Assembly: GCA_031272965.1 (NCBI GenBank)
Contig: JAISSS010000020.1
Span: 1 to 43,474 of the forward strand
From: Bacteroidales bacterium
GTDB lineage: Bacteria > Bacteroidota > Bacteroidia > Bacteroidales > Prolixibacteraceae
Direction: 5' to 3'
DNA: 43,474 nucleotides
Positions 26,562 to 35,983 of this stretch are shown here, one piece after another; position 1 is the stretch's first letter; the number at the start of each line of letters is the position of its first letter. The notes below the pieces were generated by a model, which worked only from the letters and a program-made list of their open reading frames with translations, searched no databases and was not told where the DNA came from. The position numbers and the translations under genes were made by a program.

Positions 26562-27224
26562 ATGAGCAATTTTCTGACTGTAAATATCGGACGGAAGTTT
26601 ATCATGAGTATTTCCGGTATCTTCCTGATTTTGTTCCTGTTATTTCACATGTCCATGAACATGGTACTTGTCTTTTCGGCAGAGGGCTACGACATGATAT
26701 GTGAGTTTCTGGGGGCTAATTGGTATGCGTTGGCAGGGACCCTTGTTCTGGCGGCCGGTGTGGTTATCCACATTCTGTATGCCACGATACTGACCCTGCA
26801 GAACCGCGCTGCCCGCGGAACCGACCGCTATGCGGCCTCAAACCGGACCGTCACCGAATGGTCGTCAAAGAACATGTACGTTCTCGGCTTAATCGTCGTG
26901 CTGGGCCTGCTGTTACACCTCTATAATTTCTGGTATAACATGCAGTATGCGGAAATCGCTTACGGACATGACGGTTATGAGGTGCCTGCCGGTTCCAAAA
27001 TCGTCGGCGACCTCTTCGTCCAGCCGCTCTATGTGGCAATCTACCTCGTATGGTTAGCCGCGCTGTGGTTCCACCTCACGCACGGGTTCTGGAGCGCCAT
27101 GCATACTATCGGATGGAACAACAAAATCTGGCTCGACCGTCTGAAAGTGATTTCCAACATCGTGGCTACCATTATTATTATCGGCTTTGCCGTCGTTCCG
27201 GTTAAATTTTTAATATTTAAGTAA
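26562..27224 (+). CDS. frdC: Fumarate reductase/succinate dehydrogenase cytochrome b subunit
   Basis: Membrane anchor and quinone-reactive subunit of complex II, 220 residues with five predicted transmembrane helices (about 15-38, 55-78, 107-128, 155-178, 195-217). Histidines near helix ends (H29 in LLFHMSMN, one in VVIHILYA, one in LLLHLYNFW and one in LWFHLTHG) fit the di-heme type B arrangement. It belongs to the Bacteroides-style C-A-B order. The flavoprotein gene starts two bases after its stop. In fermentative Bacteroidales the complex mainly reduces fumarate to succinate with menaquinol. The direction in this organism is inferred. Confidence 0.93.
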   Translation: MSNFLTVNIGRKFIMSISGIFLILFLLFHMSMNMVLVFSAEGYDMICEFLGANWYALAGTLVLAAGVVIHILYATILTLQNRAARGTDRYAASNRTVTEWSSKNMYVLGLIVVLGLLLHLYNFWYNMQYAEIAYGHDGYEVPAGSKIVGDLFVQPLYVAIYLVWLAALWFHLTHGFWSAMHTIGWNNKIWLDRLKVISNIVATIIIIGFAVVPVKFLIFK

Positions 27225-27225
27225 G

Positions 27226-29181
27226 ATGAGCAAAAGTGATTTAAAGATTAATTCAAAGATACCCGAAGGTCAGCTGGCCGAAAAATGGACCAACTATAAG
27301 ACCCATCAGAAGTTAGTTAATCCGGCCAACAAGCGCCGCCTCGACGTCATCGTTGTGGGGACGGGGCTTGCCGGCGCCTCGGCCGCCGCTTCGCTGGCCG
27401 AACTCGGCTTTAAGGTGAAGAACTTCACCATTCAGGATTCGCCGCGCCGCGCACACTCTATTGCCGCCCAGGGCGGTATTAACGCCGCCAAAAACTATCC
27501 CAACGACGGCGATTCGGTTTACCGGCTGTTCTATGACACCATTAAGGGGGGCGACTATCGAGCCCGTGAAGCCAACGTTTACCGGTTAGCAGAGGTGAGT
27601 AACAGCATCATCGACCAATGCGTGGCACAGGGGGTTCCTTTTGCCCGCGAATATGGCGGTCTGCTTGATAACCGCTCTTTTGGCGGCGCCCAGGTCAGCC
27701 GTACATTCTATGCCCGCGGTCAGACCGGTCAGCAGTTGCTGCTCGGCGCATATCAGGCATTGATGAGGCAGGTTCATAATGGCGGCGTAGAATTGCATAC
27801 CCGTACAGAACTCGTTGATATAGTGATAGTTGACGGCAAAGCCCGCGGCATCATCGCCCGCGACCTCGTTACCGGAAAACTGCACCGGCATTTCGGCCAC
27901 GCCGTTGTGCTGGCTACCGGCGGCTACGGAAATACTTTCTTCCTCTCAACCAACGCTATGGGCTCGAATGGTTCGGCGGCTATCAAGGCCTATCATAAAG
28001 GCGCCCTGTTTGCCAACCCCTGCTATGCCCAGATTCACCCCACCTGCATCCCCGTACACGGCGAATTCCAGAGCAAATTAACGCTCATGTCGGAATCGCT
28101 GCGTAACGACGGCCGCATCTGGGTTCCCAAGAAGAAAGAAGACGCCGAAGCTATCCGCGCAGGCCGCCTCAAACCCACGCAAATCGCCGAAGACGACCGC
28201 GATTATTACCTCGAACGCCGCTATCCCGCTTTCGGGAACCTCGTGCCCCGCGACGTGGCCTCCCGTGCCGCCAAAGAACGCTGCGATGCAGGCTTCGGTG
28301 TAAATGCCACCGGATTAGCCGTATATCTCGACTTTAAAGAAGCTATTGAACGGCTCGGCCGCAAGGTCATCGAAGAGCGCTACGGCAACCTCTTCCAGAT
28401 GTACGAGAAAATCACCGACGAAAATCCCTACGAAACGCCGATGATGATTTATCCCGCCATTCATTACACTATGGGCGGCATCTGGGTTGACTATGAGTTG
28501 CAGACCACCATTCCGGGACTGTTCTGCTGCGGCGAGGCCAACTTCTCCGACCACGGCGCTAACCGCCTTGGCGCCTCTGCCCTCATGCAGGGCCTCGCCG
28601 ACGGATATTTCGTGCTGCCTTACACCATTCAGAACTACCTCGCTGACGACATCCGCACTCCGCGGATGGACCCCGACAAACAACCCGAATTTGCCGAAGC
28701 CGAAGCAGGTGTTACAAAACGCTTCGAGAAGCTGCTGGCTATCAAGGGGGCCCGCTCGGTGGACAGCATCCACAAGGAACTGGGCATCATAATGTGGGAC
28801 TTTGTAGGCATGGCGCGTAATAAGGACGGCCTCAAGCAGGCTGTAGAAAAAATTGATGCTATCAGGAAAGAGTTCTGGACAAATGTTCGTATTCCGGGTA
28901 ATACCGACGGCATGAACGTGGAACTGGAAAAAGCCAGCCGTTTAGCCGACTTCATCGAAATTGGCAGCCTCATGGCCCGCGACGCCTACAACCGCGAAGA
29001 ATCATGCGGCGGCCACTTCCGGGAAGAATATCAAACCGAAGAAGGCGAAGCCCTCCGCCAGGACGACAAGTTCTCTTACGTTTCCTGCTGGAAATATGCC
29101 GGCGACGGTCAGGAACCCGAACTCGTTAAGGAACCTCTTGATTATGAGTTCGTTAAACGCGCTCAGCGCAATTATAAATAA
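27226..29181 (+). CDS. frdA: Fumarate reductase/succinate dehydrogenase flavoprotein subunit
   Basis: Catalytic subunit of complex II, 651 residues. The FAD-binding motif [20 protein letters not shown] is at about 41-60. The covalent flavin histidine is H77 in [16 protein letters not shown]. Substrate-site blocks include [28 protein letters not shown] and [20 protein letters not shown], followed by [20 protein letters not shown]. The length and insertions match the type B enzymes of Bacteroidota and Campylobacterota. It is transcribed between frdC and frdB with gaps of one and six bases. Confidence 0.96.
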   Translation: MSKSDLKINSKIPEGQLAEKWTNYKTHQKLVNPANKRRLDVIVVGTGLAGASAAASLAELGFKVKNFTIQDSPRRAHSIAAQGGINAAKNYPNDGDSVYRLFYDTIKGGDYRAREANVYRLAEVSNSIIDQCVAQGVPFAREYGGLLDNRSFGGAQVSRTFYARGQTGQQLLLGAYQALMRQVHNGGVELHTRTELVDIVIVDGKARGIIARDLVTGKLHRHFGHAVVLATGGYGNTFFLSTNAMGSNGSAAIKAYHKGALFANPCYAQIHPTCIPVHGEFQSKLTLMSESLRNDGRIWVPKKKEDAEAIRAGRLKPTQIAEDDRDYYLERRYPAFGNLVPRDVASRAAKERCDAGFGVNATGLAVYLDFKEAIERLGRKVIEERYGNLFQMYEKITDENPYETPMMIYPAIHYTMGGIWVDYELQTTIPGLFCCGEANFSDHGANRLGASALMQGLADGYFVLPYTIQNYLADDIRTPRMDPDKQPEFAEAEAGVTKRFEKLLAIKGARSVDSIHKELGIIMWDFVGMARNKDGLKQAVEKIDAIRKEFWTNVRIPGNTDGMNVELEKASRLADFIEIGSLMARDAYNREESCGGHFREEYQTEEGEALRQDDKFSYVSCWKYAGDGQEPELVKEPLDYEFVKRAQRNYK

Positions 29182-29187
29182 TTAAAA

Positions 29188-29952
29188 ATGTCAATCATGG
29201 ATAAAACGATAAATCTTACCCTTAAAGTATGGCGTCAGAACGGCCCCCGTGAAAAGGGCCATTTTGAAACCTATCAGGTTAAAAACATCTCTGTTGACAG
29301 TTCGTTCCTCGAAATGCTCGATATTCTGAACGAACAGCTGATTAGCGAAAACAAGGAGCCGGTGGCTTTCGACCACGACTGCAGGGAGGGCATCTGCGGC
29401 ATGTGCTCGCTGTATATTAACGGGCGTCCGCATGGCCCTGACGATGACGTTACCACGTGCCAGCTGCACATGCGCCGCTTCAAAGACGGCGACACGGTAA
29501 CTATTGAGCCGTGGCGGGCCAAAGCCTTCCCCGTAATTAAAGACCTTATGGTTAACCGCTCCGCATTCGACGAAATCATCGCCGCCGGTGGTTACGTGTC
29601 GGTCAGCACCGGCGGCGTTCCCGACGGCAATGCGATACCCATACCCAAGCCGGACGCTGACGAGGCCATGGATGCGGCGGCCTGCATCGGCTGTGGCGCC
29701 TGCGTTGCCGCCTGCAAGAACGCTTCGGCAATGCTGTTCCTCTCTGCCAAAGTCAGCCAGCTTGCTCTGCTGCCGCAAGGCCGCGTGGAAGCTAAACGGC
29801 GCGCAATAGCAATGGTCAACAAAATGAACGAGCTGGGCTTCGGCGCCTGTACAAATACCCGTGCCTGCGAAGCGGAATGTCCCAAAAGCGTATCCATCTC
29901 GCATATCGCCCGTCTCAATCGCGAATTTTTAAAAGCCAGCTTCGCTAGCTAA
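29188..29952 (+). CDS. frdB: Fumarate reductase/succinate dehydrogenase iron-sulfur subunit
   Basis: Electron-transfer subunit carrying three clusters, 254 residues. The [2Fe-2S] ligands are C65, C70, C73 and C91 ([15 protein letters not shown]). A ferredoxin-like motif is at C166, C169, C172 and C176 ([11 protein letters not shown]). A later set is C221, C227 and C231 ([15 protein letters not shown]). It links the flavin of FrdA to the hemes of FrdC. ATG 29197, giving [14 protein letters not shown], is an equally plausible start and resembles homologues better. The gene ends the operon and is followed by a terminator. Confidence 0.95.
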   Translation: MSIMDKTINLTLKVWRQNGPREKGHFETYQVKNISVDSSFLEMLDILNEQLISENKEPVAFDHDCREGICGMCSLYINGRPHGPDDDVTTCQLHMRRFKDGDTVTIEPWRAKAFPVIKDLMVNRSAFDEIIAAGGYVSVSTGGVPDGNAIPIPKPDADEAMDAAACIGCGACVAACKNASAMLFLSAKVSQLALLPQGRVEAKRRAIAMVNKMNELGFGACTNTRACEAECPKSVSISHIARLNREFLKASFAS

Positions 29953-30003
29953 ATTATTTATTATTATTTTTTTCATTTTTCATTCTTTTATTCTTTCATA
30001 ATG

Positions 30004-30033
30004 GCGCCATGGTAACATGGCGCTGTTTTTTTT
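30004..30033 (+). terminator. Rho-independent terminator after frdCAB
   Basis: An 8-bp stem (GCGCCATG with CATGGCGC) and a GTAA loop are followed by TG and a run of T residues. It lies about 50 bases after the frdB stop. Confidence 0.85.
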
Positions 30034-30119
30034 ACGTATCTGTTAATTGCATGTCAATACGCAAAAATACTGATTCAAAATACCGAAAACAGGGTATATA
30101 CAGGCACAAAAATACCCGC

Positions 30120-30127
30120 TATTTTTG
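30120..30127 (+). promoter_or_regulatory. Candidate -7 box for the binding-protein gene
   Basis: TATTTTTG followed by C matches TAnnTTTG and lies 29 bases before the ATG at 30156. No -33 TTG is evident. It may serve the whole block to 40604, since no comparable box was seen before susC. Confidence 0.42.
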
Positions 30128-30155
30128 CATCGTAATTTAAAACTCGTGATTAAAT

Positions 30156-31121
30156 ATGAAACGTAAAGTTAGTCATTTTATCAGCCGGAAGTTCCGCGCT
30201 GTTGTTTTGCTGGCAGTTAGCCAGTTAGTTGTAACCTCCGCAGCCGTCGCTCAGGCGGACATGCAGGAGGCTGTTCAGGTCAGGAGCATTCGCTTCGTTA
30301 CTCCGCTGGTGGAGAAATGGATTGCAGAATACGCCAAAGTCAGGCCGGATGTGCAGGTGCAACTGGCCGGTAAAGACATGCAGGCAGATGACGTCGATAT
30401 TCAATTGCTTGCTGCCGTCCCCGCAGAGGCCCAGTTTGCCCTGACCGTCGGACGGTATGCCATCCTGCCGATAGCGGGTGCCGATAACACCGCTCTGGCA
30501 TCCATCGGAAATCGGAAGCTCAATGCAAGGCAGTTGAAAACGCTGTATTTTGAGCGCGACATTTTCGATGAAGATGACGACGAGACCCCCTCCAAGCCCC
30601 CATTAGAGGTAACGGTATATTCAGGCGCCAATGCAGGTTCCTTCGCGCACCCGTTTGCGGCCCACTTCGGACGCCAAAGTGCCGACCTGAAAGGCAAGAA
30701 AATCGCGGGCGACGACCTGTTCCTCATTAATGCGGTGCAGAAAGACGCCTCCGGCGTGAGCTTCAACAGCCTCAACTACGTCTTCGACGTAACCTCACGA
30801 CAGCTGAGAGACGGCATAGTAATTCTCCCTCTTGACCTTAAGAAGGGCTTCGAGGAAATCGTCCGCCAGCCCGACCTCGACAAAACTATCGCGCTGCTCG
30901 AAGCCAAAGCCCCGGAGCTGATTCCTGTGGAGGCTTTCTCGGCAGTGGTCAACACCACGACCAATTCATCCGCCTTGCAGTTCCTGCATTGGGTGCTCAC
31001 AGAAGGCCAAAAGTTCAACCACGAACTCGGATTCCTGCAGCTCGATGAAAAAACCAGCGAGCAGCAGCAACAGCAGTTAGCCACAAAATCTAAAAAGAAC
31101 TTTTTACTGGTTAATAAATAA
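30156..31121 (+). CDS. Exported PstS-like substrate-binding protein
   Basis: A 321-residue protein with a signal peptide (basic MKRKVSHFISRKFR, then a hydrophobic core ending near AVAQ at about 33). The body reads like a type II periplasmic binding protein of the phosphate/PstS-like group. A VGRYAILPIAGADN strand and a NARQLKTLYF segment recall the QLxxIF element of that family. VTVYSGANAGSFAHPFAAHFG corresponds to the ligand-loop region. An acidic insert (DEDDDETPS) and a Gln-rich C-terminus (SEQQQQQLA) are unusual. No ABC permease or ATPase gene is nearby, so it may hand ligand to, or sense ligand for, the TonB-dependent system downstream. The ligand is unknown, and phosphate, sulfate or another oxyanion are all possible. 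Confidence 0.6.
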   Translation: MKRKVSHFISRKFRAVVLLAVSQLVVTSAAVAQADMQEAVQVRSIRFVTPLVEKWIAEYAKVRPDVQVQLAGKDMQADDVDIQLLAAVPAEAQFALTVGRYAILPIAGADNTALASIGNRKLNARQLKTLYFERDIFDEDDDETPSKPPLEVTVYSGANAGSFAHPFAAHFGRQSADLKGKKIAGDDLFLINAVQKDASGVSFNSLNYVFDVTSRQLRDGIVILPLDLKKGFEEIVRQPDLDKTIALLEAKAPELIPVEAFSAVVNTTTNSSALQFLHWVLTEGQKFNHELGFLQLDEKTSEQQQQQLATKSKKNFLLVNK

Positions 31122-31134
31122 CGATGACAGAAAA

Positions 31135-31172
31135 AGCGCCTCTTTGCCTTTTAGCGGAAGGCAGGAGGCGCT
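31135..31172. repeat. Strong hairpin between the binding-protein gene and susC
   Basis: An 8-bp outer stem (AGCGCCTC with GAGGCGCT) and a 6-bp inner stem (TGCCTT with AAGGCA) are separated by a small bulge and closed by a 7-base loop. No T tract follows on the plus strand, while five T residues follow on the minus strand. It is therefore not an ordinary terminator for the plus-strand genes. Partial attenuation or a processed mRNA 3' end are possible roles. Confidence 0.6.
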
Positions 31173-31201
31173 GTCTAAATAATTAAAAACAATCTAATTA
31201 C

Positions 31202-34200
31202 ATGACAAAAGTAGTATTTCTTTTGCAGAAATGCGGCATAATTATTGCCCTTATTTTTGCAACCCTGTTTTATTTGCCCGCCTCTGCCCAGCGGGGAGGA
31301 ACAAAAATCGATGGGAAAGTGCTTGACCGCCGTAGCGGGGAGCCACTGCCGGGGGCAAACATCCTGATAGCAAAGGATAAGACCGGCGTAATTACCGATA
31401 TTAACGGAAAGTTTACAATCGTCGCCCAAGAGATTCCCGTAGAGCTGACCGTCAGCTTTATCGGTTACCGCACCGAAAGCGTGGACGTTTACGAGTATTC
31501 GGAGCCGCTGACCATCAGCCTTTCCGAGGAACGCAACCTGCAAAGCGAGGTAGTAGTGGTGGGCTATGGAACCCAAAAACGCAGCGACCTCACCGGTTCG
31601 GTAGTGTCGTTGCCCAAGAACATCCTCGAAACTCCGGCCACCTCTTTCGACAACCTGCTAAGCGGCGCCGTCGCCGGAGTGCAGGTTACCCAGAGTTCGG
31701 GACAGCCGGGCGCATCCGCCTCCATCCGTATCCGCGGCGGCAACTCTATTACCGGTGGTAATGAGCCATTGTATGTTATTGATGGCCAAATCATGTATAA
31801 CAACAACAGCGCGGCACAGACCGGTATCAGCGGCAGTAGCGGGGTGAGCGGCGGATACCTCGGACAGGCCGGATTGAACGTGCTGGCAACCATCAACCCC
31901 GCCGACATCGCCTCCATTGACGTGCTGAAAGACGCCTCCGCAACCGCTATCTACGGTTCACGCGGCGCTAACGGCGTAATCATTATCACCACAAAAAAAG
32001 GCGTAAGAGGTAAAGACAACATACAGTATGCGGGCAGCACCGGCGTGAGCGTTGCGGGCAAAAAGCTCGACTTCCTGAACGCCCAGGAATGGGCGCTGCT
32101 GCGCAATGACATCATCGCCAACGATAACCTGACCTCGGAGACACCCTTTACGCAGGCCGAAATTGACGCCCTGCAAAGCTACGACTATCAGGATGCCGCC
32201 TTGCGGACTGCATATACGCAGAACCACCAGCTGTCCGCCTCCGGCGGCGACGAAAAAACGCAATATCTCATATCCCTGAACTACTATGACCAGCGCGGCA
32301 TAGTGCTAAATACCGGCTTCGAGCGGTATGCCCTGCGTGCCAACCTGCAACGTAAATTCAGCGAAAAGTTCCGCACAGGATTGAATATATCTGCCAGCTC
32401 ATCAGAACAAACCGGCGTGAGCGGCGGTAGTGGCGGTCTCACCGGCGCAGGCGACGTGTTTACCGCCGTTCTGATGACCCCTCCCGCAGTGCCGATATAT
32501 AACGCCGATGGAAGCTACTACATCGACAAGGTATATAACTACGATGTAAATACCATCGCCAACCTGAAAGAGATAACCAACGAGACAAAGGTGAACCGCG
32601 TATTTGCCAATATATTTGCCGAATACAGAATTATACCCGAACTGACGGCAAAAATCAATGTCGGAGCTGATGTTATCAGCGCCAAGCAGAATTACTTCGC
32701 CCCATCCATAACTTCCGCAGGCTATGCCGTCAATGGACGCGCATACGTGGGGGCGAGCTTAGTGCAGGCAAAACAGGCGGAGTTTACGCTGACCTACAGC
32801 AAACACTTCGGCGAATTGCACCACCTCACCGCATTAGCCGGATACACCTCAGAATCGAGCTACACGGAAAGCGCAGTAGCTGCGGCTACTAACTTCCTGA
32901 GCGACATCACCGGCTATAACGACCTCGGCGGCGGCGATGCCTCGCAACCCTCCAGCGACGCATATCCATGGGCGATGAGCTCTTATCTGGCACGGTTAGA
33001 CTATACTTATAACGACCGCTACAACCTTACCGCATCGTTCCGTGCTGACGGCTCTTCGCGCTTCGCCCCCGACAATAAATGGGGATTCTTCCCCTCATTG
33101 GGACTGTCATGGAACGTCCACGAAGAAGAATTTCTAAAAAACATATCCCAAATTAACAGCCTCAAACTGCGCCTCAGCGGTGGCAGCATCGGCAACCAGG
33201 AAATCGGCGAATTTCAATATGTGCAGCGCTTCTCGCCCGTCCTCTATGGCCTCGGCGGAAAACTCGTTACCGGTTATGCCCCTGATAATCTGGCTAATGG
33301 CGACCTTAAATGGGAGACCACCACACAATATGACGCCGGATTTGACCTCGGTATATTCCAAAACCGAATACTGTTGACCTTCGACGCCTACTATAAGCTG
33401 ACCAAAGACCTGCTGGTAGAGGTGCCTGTGCCCACCACCAGCGGCTATACTTCGGCCCTGGCTAACATCGGCAGCGTATCGAACCGCGGCATAGAGCTGA
33501 GCATCAATGCCGACATTGTCAACAGCAAAAAGAAAGGCGGCTTTAACTGGCAGTCCGCCCTCGTGGTTGCCCGCAACAGAAACCTTGTTGAAAGCCTCGG
33601 CGACGACGTAATCGACTATAAACCGCTCGTACCTAACGGCAATATCGGGCGGTTTAACCCGCTCATCGTCAAGGAAGGCTATGCGCTCGGAACGTTCTGG
33701 GGCTATCAAACCGACGGCGTGGTACAGTTGACCGATGATTTGACCGGCATCCCCAAACCGACGTGGACAAGAACCGCCACCGTACAGCCGGGCGACCGCA
33801 AGTATGTGGACAATGGCGGCGACCCTACGGTCATTGACGAGGACGACCGCGTGATACTCGGCAACGCACAGCCCAAGTTCACATACGGATTTACCAACAC
33901 TTTCTCTTTCCGCTCTTTTGACCTGCTCGTATTGCTACAGGGCAGCTATGGCAACAAACTTTACAACGCATTAGTGTCGCAGTTGGAAGTGCCCATGCTT
34001 GCCGGAAATGTGCTGGGGGTATATCGCGACCGCTGGACGCCTGCGAATCCCACTAATGACGTACCGCGAGCCCAGAACGCCCCTAACGTGCTGGTTACCG
34101 ACCGCTACATCGAAGACGCCTCCTATCTGCGACTGAAAACATTGACGCTGGGATATACCCTGCCCAAGAGTTTTGTACGCAGGGCCAAAATAGAAAGAGC

Positions 34201-34363
34201 ACGGCTGTTTATCACCGGCCAAAATCTGCTGCTGTTCACCAAATACAAGGGCTACGACCCGGAAGCCAACACCTACGAACAGCAAAGCATCTATCAGGGC
34301 ATTGACTATGGCGCATATCCCTCAACAAAGGGCTTCATCGCCGGAATAGAAATAACGCTGTGA
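31202..34363 (+). CDS. SusC-family TonB-dependent outer-membrane transporter
   Basis: A 1053-residue outer-membrane receptor that imports ligands captured by its SusD partner, using TonB energy. A signal peptide covers about 1-29. A carboxypeptidase-regulatory-like domain (IDGKVLDRRSGEPLPGANIL to about 110) follows. The SusC signature region EVVVVGYGTQKRSDLTGSVV marks the TonB-box and plug boundary. The plug has SIRIRGGNSITGGNEPLYVI and IDVLKDASATAIYGSRGANG. The remaining ~800 residues form the beta-barrel, ending in a membrane-insertion strand (KGFIAGIEITL). Adjacent susD and sulfatase genes suggest a sulfated ligand, by inference. The usual N-terminal signalling extension of anti-sigma-coupled receptors is absent. 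Confidence 0.95.
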   Translation: MTKVVFLLQKCGIIIALIFATLFYLPASAQRGGTKIDGKVLDRRSGEPLPGANILIAKDKTGVITDINGKFTIVAQEIPVELTVSFIGYRTESVDVYEYSEPLTISLSEERNLQSEVVVVGYGTQKRSDLTGSVVSLPKNILETPATSFDNLLSGAVAGVQVTQSSGQPGASASIRIRGGNSITGGNEPLYVIDGQIMYNNNSAAQTGISGSSGVSGGYLGQAGLNVLATINPADIASIDVLKDASATAIYGSRGANGVIIITTKKGVRGKDNIQYAGSTGVSVAGKKLDFLNAQEWALLRNDIIANDNLTSETPFTQAEIDALQSYDYQDAALRTAYTQNHQLSASGGDEKTQYLISLNYYDQRGIVLNTGFERYALRANLQRKFSEKFRTGLNISASSSEQTGVSGGSGGLTGAGDVFTAVLMTPPAVPIYNADGSYYIDKVYNYDVNTIANLKEITNETKVNRVFANIFAEYRIIPELTAKINVGADVISAKQNYFAPSITSAGYAVNGRAYVGASLVQAKQAEFTLTYSKHFGELHHLTALAGYTSESSYTESAVAAATNFLSDITGYNDLGGGDASQPSSDAYPWAMSSYLARLDYTYNDRYNLTASFRADGSSRFAPDNKWGFFPSLGLSWNVHEEEFLKNISQINSLKLRLSGGSIGNQEIGEFQYVQRFSPVLYGLGGKLVTGYAPDNLANGDLKWETTTQYDAGFDLGIFQNRILLTFDAYYKLTKDLLVEVPVPTTSGYTSALANIGSVSNRGIELSINADIVNSKKKGGFNWQSALVVARNRNLVESLGDDVIDYKPLVPNGNIGRFNPLIVKEGYALGTFWGYQTDGVVQLTDDLTGIPKPTWTRTATVQPGDRKYVDNGGDPTVIDEDDRVILGNAQPKFTYGFTNTFSFRSFDLLVLLQGSYGNKLYNALVSQLEVPMLAGNVLGVYRDRWTPANPTNDVPRAQNAPNVLVTDRYIEDASYLRLKTLTLGYTLPKSFVRRAKIERARLFITGQNLLLFTKYKGYDPEANTYEQQSIYQGIDYGAYPSTKGFIAGIEITL

Positions 34364-34403
34364 TGTTGAAGCGTTGACTTGTTGAAACGTTAAATTGTTG
34401 AAT
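34364..34403 (+). repeat. 16-bp tandem repeat between susC and susD
   Basis: Two and a half copies of a 16-base unit of the form TGTTGAARCGTTRAMT begin right after the susC stop (34364-34379, 34380-34395, 34396-34403). The copies differ at a few positions. The repeats end 18 bases before the susD ATG. Confidence 0.65.
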
Positions 34404-34421
34404 AGACAAAGAAAATTAGAC

Positions 34422-35948
34422 ATGAAAAAATTACTGATAATAGCGGTGGCGTTCATAGCGGGCGCTTGCACCGACCTCGACCTGGAACCGTCAGGGTCAA
34501 TCACCAAAGAACAGTTCTTTCAGACGGAAGACGACGGCATTGCGGCCATTAATGGCGTGTATCAGTCGCTCACATACACAGCCCAGGAGCAGGCCTTATA
34601 TGGCCGTAACCTGTATTTCCTCACCGACATGGGCACCGATTATGCGGCGGCGGGCGCATCGGCGTCCAACTTCCACGTGCAGTCGGTCAGCAAGTTGGCT
34701 ATCGTGCCTGCCAATGACCGCGTGGCGCTCGTGTGGCGGCAAATTTATAACGGCATCAACCGCGCCAATGTCGCCATAGACAACATCCCCGACATCAGCG
34801 GCGATGAAGCGCTGAAGAACCGCCTCATAAACGAGGCCAGATTTATCCGCGCATTGCTGTTCTATAATGCTGTACGCCTGTGGGGAGACGTGCCGCTGCC
34901 GCTGCACGAGGCGCAGAAATATGACGTCGCCGAACTGAAAATCGGACGTACTGCTAAAGAAACTGTGTATCAGCAGATTATTACTGACCTCGTTGCCGCG
35001 CAGGAATTGCCGGATGCCTACACCGGCGACGACATCGGACGCCCCACCAGCGGCTCGGCATACGCGCTGCTGGCCGACGTCTATCTGACCCGCAAGGAAT
35101 ATGACAGGGCCGCAGAAACGGCGCAGTTTATCATCGACAACGCCTCCCGCTGGGGCTATAGATTGGTGGACAAGTTCAGTGACTTGTTCACCAATCCCGC
35201 CACAAAAAACGGGCCGGAGCACATATTCTCCGTGCAGTTTGAGAACGGGCAGAGCGGCGTTACCGGCAGCACCGGTCAGACGCTGGCGTCCACGTCCTAC
35301 TACGGGCCTGTAGGTATTGAGCCGCCCGATGTGCCCGCCAGCGATGAGGCAGGTTACCTTCGCTTCGACCCGGCCGACACCCGCCGGACCGTGTCCTATC
35401 TCAAGCAGTATCCCAACCCGATAGGCCTTAACGAGGATGGCACCCCCGCATACTACCCGCCATATCCGCGTGCGCTGTTCATAAAATGGGTCAGCAGCAT
35501 TACCAAATTTACCGGACGCGGCGCTGACCCGATAAACTTCCCCGTAATTCGGTATTCGGAGATATTGTTGATATTGGCGGAAGCTATCGGCGAGCAGGGG
35601 GCGCCCACTGCCGCAGCATACGAGGCTGTGAACCAGGTGCGGCGCCGCGCCTTCGGCAAGTTGCCCGTAACTGCGGCATCGCCGGAGGTTGACCTGAGCG
35701 GCCTCACACAGCAACAGTTCATCCAGGCGGTACGCGACGAACGCTTCTTCGAATTTGTGCAGGAAGGAAAACGCTGGTTCGACCTCGTCAGATGGGGCAC
35801 CCTCGTGGAAGCCATCAAAGATGTGGAATATAACGGCTCAAAACTTAAGGAAGCCGTATCAGACCGAAGCTATCTCTACCCGATTCCGCAGGAACAGCGG
35901 GAACTTAACCCCGACGGCCTGCCCCAAAATCCGGGATATGCCGATTAA
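34422..35948 (+). CDS. SusD-family outer-membrane lipoprotein
   Basis: Surface ligand-binding lipoprotein that closes over its SusC partner, 508 residues. It starts MKKLLIIAVAFIAGACTD with the lipobox cysteine at residue 16. The frame runs in-frame upstream to a TTG at 34395, but the signal peptide fixes ATG 34422. Family features are the N-terminal EQFFQTEDDGIAAINGVYQS helix region, NRANVAIDNIPDI, EARFIRALLFYNAVRLWGDV, and the late RDERFFEFVQEGKRWFDLVRWGTL segment. A PQNPGY ending is typical. It follows susC by 58 bases and precedes the sulfatases by 35, so it is part of one operon. Ligand specificity cannot be read from sequence. Confidence 0.95.
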   Translation: MKKLLIIAVAFIAGACTDLDLEPSGSITKEQFFQTEDDGIAAINGVYQSLTYTAQEQALYGRNLYFLTDMGTDYAAAGASASNFHVQSVSKLAIVPANDRVALVWRQIYNGINRANVAIDNIPDISGDEALKNRLINEARFIRALLFYNAVRLWGDVPLPLHEAQKYDVAELKIGRTAKETVYQQIITDLVAAQELPDAYTGDDIGRPTSGSAYALLADVYLTRKEYDRAAETAQFIIDNASRWGYRLVDKFSDLFTNPATKNGPEHIFSVQFENGQSGVTGSTGQTLASTSYYGPVGIEPPDVPASDEAGYLRFDPADTRRTVSYLKQYPNPIGLNEDGTPAYYPPYPRALFIKWVSSITKFTGRGADPINFPVIRYSEILLILAEAIGEQGAPTAAAYEAVNQVRRRAFGKLPVTAASPEVDLSGLTQQQFIQAVRDERFFEFVQEGKRWFDLVRWGTLVEAIKDVEYNGSKLKEAVSDRSYLYPIPQEQRELNPDGLPQNPGYAD

Positions 35949-35983
35949 TCTCATCGCTGTAAATTATTAAAAAAAGACTGTTC

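Noticed and set aside
34364-34403. Tandem repeat as a CRISPR array
   Set aside because: Units of 16 bases are directly adjacent with no spacers, and there are no cas genes.
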